DNA from: Gaiellasilicea sp963794385
GTDB taxonomy: Bacteria; Actinomycetota; Thermoleophilia; Gaiellales; Gaiellaceae
Length of the DNA stretch: 21,772 nucleotides
Direction: 5' to 3'
Assembly (NCBI GenBank): GCA_963794385.1
Contig: CAWCDT010000012.1
Coordinates: 1-21,772 of the forward strand
Within the stretch, counting starts at the first letter, position 1. Every line of letters begins with the position of its first letter. Both the position numbers and the translations under genes were made by a program. Shown piece after piece: positions 14,595 through 21,772 of this stretch. The notes under the pieces are model-generated. The model saw nothing but the letters and a program-made list of their open reading frames with translations. It did no database searches and was not told the origin of the DNA.

Positions 14595-14724
14595 GGGAGT
14601 GTGTCGATTGCGTGTCAATTGGCGCGCAGAACCGCCTTTTCGGGGCGAGTCGGGCCGTTTCGGCCACTGGTGGTGACGAGCCCGCGGGGCTAAGCAGGCA
14701 GCTCCAGCTTCCCAAGGAGGATCG

Positions 14725-15708
14725 ATGAAGTCATGGTTCAGGAGGCGCCGGGCGCACGCGCTCGTGGTCGGGCTTGCGACCCTCGCCGTCGCGGTCGGCG
14801 GTGCCGTCGCGGCGCTCGACGCGGCGATCGCCGAGGACGTGATCACGGCGTGCCGACACAAGTCCGGCTACCTGCTCGTGCCCTCGCAGGGCAAGTCCTG
14901 CAAGCGCTCGGAACAGACGATGACGTGGAACGTCAGGGGCCCGGAGGGCCCTGCGGGTCCGGCCGGGCCTGAAGGGCCGGCGGGCCCAGCAGGCCCCGCC
15001 GGCGAGCAAGGCCCGCAGGGCGAGCGTGGCCCCGACGGCCCGGCAGGCCCGCCGGGGCCGTCAGGCTCGATCGATGCGATCGAGGAGCTCGCGGGCATCG
15101 GCTGCTCGACGTCGGACGGCGGCGCCGGCACGGTCGCCGTCGAGACCGAGATCGACGGCGCGATCGTGCTGAGCTGCGAGGACGGTGGCTCCCCGCCTCC
15201 GCCTCCGCCCGCCGGTCGAGCGATCGTCGTGAACGAGATCGACTACGACCAGGTCGGCACAGACGGCGACGGCTTCGTCGAGCTGCGCAACAACGGCGCC
15301 GAGGCGGTGGACCTCACCGGCCTCGTGCTCGTGCTCGTCGACGGCTCGGACGGGCTCGAGTACGACCGCGAGCTTCTGACGGGCTCGCTGGCGGCGGGTG
15401 CGCACCGCGCGATCCTGATTGAGGCCCAGAACGGGGCGCCGGACGGCGTCGCCCTCGTCGACACGTCGACGGACGCGCTGCTCGACGCGCTCTCGTACGA
15501 GGGCGCGATCACGGCGGCCCAGATCGGATCGGCGACGGTGAGCCTGGTCGAGGGAACCGTCCTCCCGGCGTCTGTGGCCGACTCGAACACGGTCGCCGGC
15601 TCGCTCAGTCGCATCCCCGACGGCCGCGACACGAACGACGCGGCCTCCGACTGGGTGTTCACGACCACGCCCACGCCCGGTGCGGCGAACCTCGCCACCG
15701 GCGGCTGA
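14725..15708 (+). CDS. Secreted collagen-like and lamin-tail domain protein
   Basis: A 327-residue exported protein. It has an N-terminal signal or anchor (Arg-rich start, then VVGLATLAVAVGGAVAALDAA). A short Cys-containing region (TACRHKSGYL, GKSC) follows. Residues 72-113 form 14 perfect Gly-X-Y triplets rich in Pro (GPEGPAGPAGPEGPAGPAGP and on), a collagen-like segment. After a linker with GCSTSDGG and a Pro6 run (157-162) comes a lamin-tail domain (about 166-322): IVVNEIDYDQVGTDGDGFVELRNN, then SLSRIPDGRDTNDAASDWVF and TPTPGAAN. The ribosome site AAGGAGG is ideal. Lamin-tail domains in bacteria are found on extracellular proteins, often nucleases, and collagen-like repeats can trimerise. 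A surface scaffold or adhesin is plausible; enzymatic motifs are absent. Confidence 0.92.
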   Translation: MKSWFRRRRAHALVVGLATLAVAVGGAVAALDAAIAEDVITACRHKSGYLLVPSQGKSCKRSEQTMTWNVRGPEGPAGPAGPEGPAGPAGPAGEQGPQGERGPDGPAGPPGPSGSIDAIEELAGIGCSTSDGGAGTVAVETEIDGAIVLSCEDGGSPPPPPPAGRAIVVNEIDYDQVGTDGDGFVELRNNGAEAVDLTGLVLVLVDGSDGLEYDRELLTGSLAAGAHRAILIEAQNGAPDGVALVDTSTDALLDALSYEGAITAAQIGSATVSLVEGTVLPASVADSNTVAGSLSRIPDGRDTNDAASDWVFTTTPTPGAANLATGG

Positions 15709-15716
15709 GCGTAGGG

Positions 15717-15748
15717 CCGGGCGCCGCGTTCTCCCGCGCGGCGCCCGG
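15717..15748. terminator. Perfect 12-bp hairpin between convergent genes
   Basis: Arms CCGGGCGCCGCG (15717-15728) and CGCGGCGCCCGG (15737-15748) pair perfectly across an 8-base loop. It begins eight bases after the lamin-tail gene stop and ends four bases before the RsgA stop on the other strand. No T-run is present. Its location between convergent genes supports bidirectional termination. Confidence 0.75.
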
Positions 15749-15752
15749 AGAC

Positions 15753-16829
15753 CTACCTGCGCCCCTTCGCCCGCATGTTGGCGCGCCCTTCCGCGCCGAT
15801 CTTGGCCCAGCGCTTCCGCTCCTGCGCTTGGAGCCGTTTGTCGAGCCGTCGCTCAAGATGCGCCAGCTCGCGCTGCAGCTTCTTGTAGCTCGCCCAGCGC
15901 TCGAACGGGAGCGTGCCGTCCTCGAGCGCCGCCTGCACGGCGCAGCCGGGCTCGGTGCGGTGCGCGCAGTCGGTGAAGCGGCACTGCGCTGCGAGCTCCT
16001 CGACGTCCTCGAACGTCTCGCTCAACCCATCCGACGACTCCCAGAGCTGCAGCTCGCGCAGTCCCGGCGTGTCGAGCACGAGCCCGCCGCCGGGCAGCAG
16101 CACGAGCTGTCGGTGCGTCGTCGTGTGCCGGCCTTCGCCGTCGTCCTCGCGGATCTCACGCGTCGCGAGGAGCTCCTCGCCGGCGAGCGTGTTCACCAGC
16201 GTCGATTTGCCGACGCCGGATGAGCCGAGCAAGGCGATCGTCCGCCCGTGCCCGAGGTGTGAGCGGACGAGATCGAGGCCGTCGCCGGTCACATTCGAGA
16301 TCGCGTGCACGGGCACGCCGAACGCGATCGCCTCGACCTCGAGCACCCGCAGCTCGTGCGCCGGATCGAGGTCGGTCTTCGTGAGGACGATCACCGGCGC
16401 CGCGCCGCTCTCCCACGCCATCGTGATGTAGCGCTCCAGCCGGCGGAGGTTGAAGTCCTCGTTCAAGGACATGAGCAGGAAAACGGCGTCGACGTTGGCG
16501 GCAAGGACCTGTTCCTGGGCGGCCGCGAGCGCGACCTTGCGCGAGAACTTCGTCCTGCGCGGGAGGACGGCGTGGATCGTCGCGGCCCGCTCCTGCGGGC
16601 GCGGCGCGGCTACGACCCAGTCACCCACCGCCGGCAGGTCGCCCGTCCCGGCCGCGGCGTGTGCGAGGCGCCCGGAGGTCTCGGCGCGTAGCTCGCCGAG
16701 CTCGCTGAAGAGGATGTACGCGCCGCGGTGCTGCGCGGCGACGCGCGCCGGAACGAGGCCGTCGCCGGCGTAAGGCTCGAAGTCGGTTGTGTGGCTGTCA
16801 GTCCAGCCGAGGTCCTGCAATGCGTACAA
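15753..16829 (-). CDS. rsgA: Ribosome small-subunit-dependent GTPase A
   Basis: A 358-residue circularly permuted GTPase that acts late in 30S ribosome maturation. The N-terminal OB-fold is followed by the permuted G motifs: TKTD (G4) at 150-153, GSSGVGKST (G1) at 202-210, THR within EGRHTTTHR as switch (G2), and DTPG (G3) at 253-256. The C-terminal zinc site has Cys283, Cys288, His290 and Cys296 (CRFTDCAHRTEPGC). The Lys/Arg-rich tail is usual. I chose TTG 16829 because AAGGAG lies six bases upstream and it gives the expected start near LGWTD; the open frame extends to 16889 but that part is implausible. Upstream lie a leader ORF and an inverted repeat covering this ribosome site, suggesting translational control. 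Confidence 0.95.
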   Translation of the reverse strand: MYALQDLGWTDSHTTDFEPYAGDGLVPARVAAQHRGAYILFSELGELRAETSGRLAHAAAGTGDLPAVGDWVVAAPRPQERAATIHAVLPRRTKFSRKVALAAAQEQVLAANVDAVFLLMSLNEDFNLRRLERYITMAWESGAAPVIVLTKTDLDPAHELRVLEVEAIAFGVPVHAISNVTGDGLDLVRSHLGHGRTIALLGSSGVGKSTLVNTLAGEELLATREIREDDGEGRHTTTHRQLVLLPGGGLVLDTPGLRELQLWESSDGLSETFEDVEELAAQCRFTDCAHRTEPGCAVQAALEDGTLPFERWASYKKLQRELAHLERRLDKRLQAQERKRWAKIGAEGRANMRAKGRR

Positions 16830-16836
16830 GCGTGGC

Positions 16837-16899
16837 TCCTTGAGCGAAGGTGGATGGACGGGCGCACGCCGACGAAGCGCGCGCCGCACGGCTCAAGGA
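16837..16899 (-). promoter_or_regulatory. RNA fold predicted to hide the rsgA ribosome site
   Basis: On the minus strand TCCTTGAGC (16899-16891) pairs perfectly with GCTCAAGGA (16845-16837); the second arm contains AAGGA of the rsgA ribosome site. Between them GGCGCGCGC (16885-16877) pairs with GCGTGCGCC (16869-16861), one G-U included, over a 7-base loop. The nested two-stem fold would block rsgA initiation unless opened. It begins 28 bases after the leader ORF stop codon. This is seen by eye; no energy calculation was done. Confidence 0.5.
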
Positions 16900-16926
16900 C
16901 CTGCCGGAGGTGTGGCCGACGAGCCT

Positions 16927-16971
16927 CTAGAGCCGCGGAGCTCTGAAGGCGAAGGGGGCAAGCTCTGACAT
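16927..16971 (-). CDS. 14-residue leader peptide upstream of rsgA
   Basis: A short reading frame starting at ATG 16971 and ending at TAG, encoding MSELAPFAFRAPRL. Its ribosome site AAGGAGGTG (16987-16979) is the strongest in the region and lies seven bases before the ATG, about 28 bases downstream of the predicted transcription start. It ends in RAPRL-stop, which resembles the RAPP/RAGP arrest motifs of ApdA, ApdP and SecM, although the fourth residue differs. The position, strength of initiation and the downstream fold over the rsgA ribosome site fit a leader peptide that couples its own translation to rsgA expression. It could also be a chance frame; the ribosome site is the main argument. 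Confidence 0.5.
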   Translation of the reverse strand: MSELAPFAFRAPRL

Positions 16972-17005
16972 GTGTTCGCACCTCCTTCGTCGTCGGGACG
17001 TCTCC

Positions 17006-17035
17006 AGTATGCCGACAAGCGGTGACGAAGTCGAA
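17006..17035 (-). promoter_or_regulatory. Probable promoter of the leader-rsgA transcript
   Basis: On the minus strand TTCGAC (17035-17030) and CATACT (17011-17006) are separated by 18 bases. Transcription would begin near 16999, giving a short 5' leader before the leader-peptide ribosome site. The match to the consensus is moderate; the location between divergent genes supports it. Confidence 0.4.
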
Positions 17036-17041
17036 TCTCCC

Positions 17042-17070
17042 TTGGCGCTTTGCCGGAAACGGGCTAGAGT
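17042..17070 (+). promoter_or_regulatory. Probable promoter of the nuclease operon
   Basis: TTGGCG (17042-17047) and TAGAGT (17065-17070) are separated by 17 bases, with transcription starting near 17077 and a GGGAGG ribosome site at 17131-17136. It is divergent from and adjacent to the probable rsgA promoter. The region 16830-17142 thus holds both promoters, the leader ORF and the RNA fold. Confidence 0.45.
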
Positions 17071-17142
17071 GCCGACCGGCGGTGGCTGAACGAGCCGCGT
17101 CCATTTTGGGGGAGCAGGATCACAACAAAGGGGAGGCTTTCG

Positions 17143-20274
<3,132 letters not shown>

Positions 20275-20295
20275 CCGAAGGGGAGAGGGAGAAGG

Positions 20296-21772
20296 ATGAA
20301 AAAGACACTCGTAGCGATTGCGGCGCTCGCCGTCGCGATCGTGGCGGCGCCGCTCGCCGGCGCCAAGAACGACCCGTCGCCGCGGGCCGAGGAGAAGGCC
20401 CAGACGACCGAGATCCAGATTCTCGGACTGAACGACTTCCACGGGCAGCTCGAAGTCGTGCCCGCCGGCGCGAGCTCTGGCGGCCGCATCGGCGCCTCGA
20501 CCGGAACCGGCCCGACGTTCAGCTGCGTCCTACCGGCGTGCGTCCCGGCGGGCGGCGTCGAGTTCCTCGGTACGCACGTGAACAACCTCCGTGCGACGAA
20601 CCCGAACACGTTGTTCGTCTCGGCAGGGGATCTGATCGGGGCGACGCCGCTCCTGTCGGCGCTCTTCCACGACGAGCCCACGATCGAGGCGTTCAACCTG
20701 ATGGGGCTCGACTACAACGGCGTGGGCAACCACGAGTTCGACGAAGGCGTCGATGAGCTGTTGCGCATGCAGAACGGCGGCTGCCACCCGGTCGACGGCT
20801 GCGACGACGGGACCCCGTTCAACGGCGCGGACTTCGACTTCCTCGCTGCGAACGTCACCTACAAGGAGACGGGCCAGCCGATCTTCGCGCCGTACGCGAT
20901 CCACCACTTCCAGGGCGTCAAGGTCGGGATCATCGGCATGACGACGGTGACGACACCGACGATCGTCACACCGGATGGGATCCGCACAGTGGACTTCCTC
21001 GGCGAAGCGGAGACCGCGAACCGCGCGGTCGCGGAGCTGAAGAAAAAGAACGTCGAGACGATCATCGTGCTGCTCCACGAGGGCGGCAACACGACGCTCA
21101 GCGGCAACGGCGCGGGTGCGGCTCCCGCGCAGGAGGCGGTGAACAGCTGCGTCAATCCGACGGGGGCGCTCCCGCCGATCGTCGAGGCGATGGACGACGA
21201 GATCGACATCGTCGTCACCGGTCACACGAACTGGGCCGTCAACTGCCGGATCGACGGAAAGGTCGTCACCGGGGCGGCGTCGCAGGGCCGTCTGATCACG
21301 GACATCGACTTCGAGGTCAGCCGCGCGACGAAGGACGTTGTCGGCGAGATCTCGGTCAACAACCACATCGTCACGCAGGACGTTCCGAAGGTGCCCGCGC
21401 TCACGGAGCTGATCGCAGGCTACAACGTCTTCGCCGGCCCGATCGCCGCTCGCGTGATCGGCTCGACGACGGCGCCTATCACCCGCGCCACGACGGCTGC
21501 GGGTGAATCTGCGCTCGGGGACGTGATCGCCGACGCCCAGCTCGCGAACACGTTGCCGGTGGGCGCGCAGCTGGCGTTCATGAACCCGGGCGGCATCCGG
21601 GCCGACATCGGGACGGCCGGGCCGCTCACGTACGGGGCGGCGTTCGCAGTCCAGCCGTTCAGCAACATCGTCGTGACGATGGACCTGACCGGCGCTCAGA
21701 TCGAGCGCGTGCTCGAGCAGCAGTTTCGGAACAATGCCCAGGGTCAGCCGGCGAACGTGATCCTGCAGGTGT
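20296..21772 (+). CDS. Secreted 5'-nucleotidase/metallophosphatase, 3' end missing
   Basis: The first 492 residues of an exported bifunctional 5'-nucleotidase/2',3'-cyclic phosphodiesterase (UshA-like), open to the window edge. The signal peptide is KKTLVAIAALAVAIVAAPLAGA. The metallophosphatase domain has its metal ligands in LNDFHGQLE, SAGDLIGATP, GNHEFDEG, LLHEGG and VTGHTNWAV. The substrate-binding C-terminal domain begins with ESALGDVIADAQL, then FMNPGGIRADI and YGAAFAVQPFSNIV. The start is ATG 20296 with GAGAAGG upstream, 21 bases after the nuclease stop, so both are probably one transcript. Together they would turn extracellular nucleic acid into nucleosides and phosphate. In Bacillus subtilis YhcR an OB-fold nuclease and 5'-nucleotidase are fused in one protein, which fits this pairing. 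About 80-150 residues are probably missing. Confidence 0.95.
   Translation, partial: MKKTLVAIAALAVAIVAAPLAGAKNDPSPRAEEKAQTTEIQILGLNDFHGQLEVVPAGASSGGRIGASTGTGPTFSCVLPACVPAGGVEFLGTHVNNLRATNPNTLFVSAGDLIGATPLLSALFHDEPTIEAFNLMGLDYNGVGNHEFDEGVDELLRMQNGGCHPVDGCDDGTPFNGADFDFLAANVTYKETGQPIFAPYAIHHFQGVKVGIIGMTTVTTPTIVTPDGIRTVDFLGEAETANRAVAELKKKNVETIIVLLHEGGNTTLSGNGAGAAPAQEAVNSCVNPTGALPPIVEAMDDEIDIVVTGHTNWAVNCRIDGKVVTGAASQGRLITDIDFEVSRATKDVVGEISVNNHIVTQDVPKVPALTELIAGYNVFAGPIAARVIGSTTAPITRATTAAGESALGDVIADAQLANTLPVGAQLAFMNPGGIRADIGTAGPLTYGAAFAVQPFSNIVVTMDLTGAQIERVLEQQFRNNAQGQPANVILQV

Noticed and set aside
14590..14618. TTGACA on the minus strand as promoter for the hydrolase cluster
   Set aside because: The matching -10 position reads CGTGAT and would overlap the start codon, leaving no leader; no TANNNT element is present.
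14934..15066. Possible DNA tandem repeat or CRISPR-like array
   Set aside because: The periodicity is nine bases or multiples and simply reflects Gly-X-Y codons of the collagen-like segment; there are no spacers.
16610..17104. 164-codon minus-strand frame spanning the rsgA upstream region
   Set aside because: It is out of frame with rsgA, has no ribosome site at its start, and overlaps the G-domain-encoding gene; the 14-codon leader with AAGGAGGTG is better supported.

Overview
The window is very G+C-rich (roughly 70% by eye) with dense, mostly overlapping genes, frequent GTG/TTG starts and Shine-Dalgarno-type ribosome sites. Together with the protein families present, this fits a high-GC actinomycete-like bacterium. 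The conserved small secreted and membrane proteins look to me like the class Thermoleophilia (Gaiellales/Solirubrobacterales), but that placement rests on memory of similar proteins, not on a search. I see no tRNA, rRNA, CRISPR array, insertion sequence or phage gene; it reads as ordinary chromosome.

Layout. (1) 1-3207, minus strand: a tightly overlapping operon of MoxR AAA+ ATPase, DUF58 protein, BatA-like VWA membrane protein and a small secreted protein that is frameshifted and runs off the left edge. (2) 3298-5177, plus: an OmpR-family response regulator and sensor kinase, divergent from operon 1. (3) 5319-6189, plus: a secreted fasciclin-domain protein and a small secreted protein, behind a clear promoter containing a repeated operator-like motif, ended by a perfect 15-bp hairpin. 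(4) 6226-6790, minus: a small membrane protein and a 48-residue protein. (5) 6841-9517, plus: DNA photolyase, an unknown protein and an NAD(P)-binding SDR-like protein, linked by GTGA overlaps. (6) 9477-14594, minus: two alpha/beta-hydrolases and an ATP-grasp ligase linked by 4-bp overlaps, followed by a divergent copper-amine-oxidase-like protein and an SRPBCC protein. (7) 14725-15708, plus: a secreted protein with collagen-like repeats and a lamin-tail domain. (8) 15753-16971, minus: RsgA GTPase preceded by a 14-codon leader ORF and an RNA fold that would hide the RsgA ribosome site. (9) 17143-end, plus: an ExeM/NucH-like secreted nuclease broken by about thirteen reading-frame changes, then a secreted 5'-nucleotidase cut by the right edge.

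How it fits together. Region 1 is the common MoxR/DUF58/VWA envelope-associated chaperone module. Region 5 is a light-repair operon. Region 9 would degrade extracellular nucleic acid to nucleosides and phosphate. Region 6 looks like a small pathway of peptide- or amide-bond formation (ATP-grasp) plus ester or peptide hydrolysis, with unknown substrate. The items most worth following are the RsgA leader/RNA switch, the amine-oxidase homologue with an altered cofactor motif, the ATP-grasp/hydrolase cluster with a probable CTG start, and the operator repeat in front of the fasciclin gene. The concentrated frameshifts at 17300-18750 mainly warn about sequence quality.
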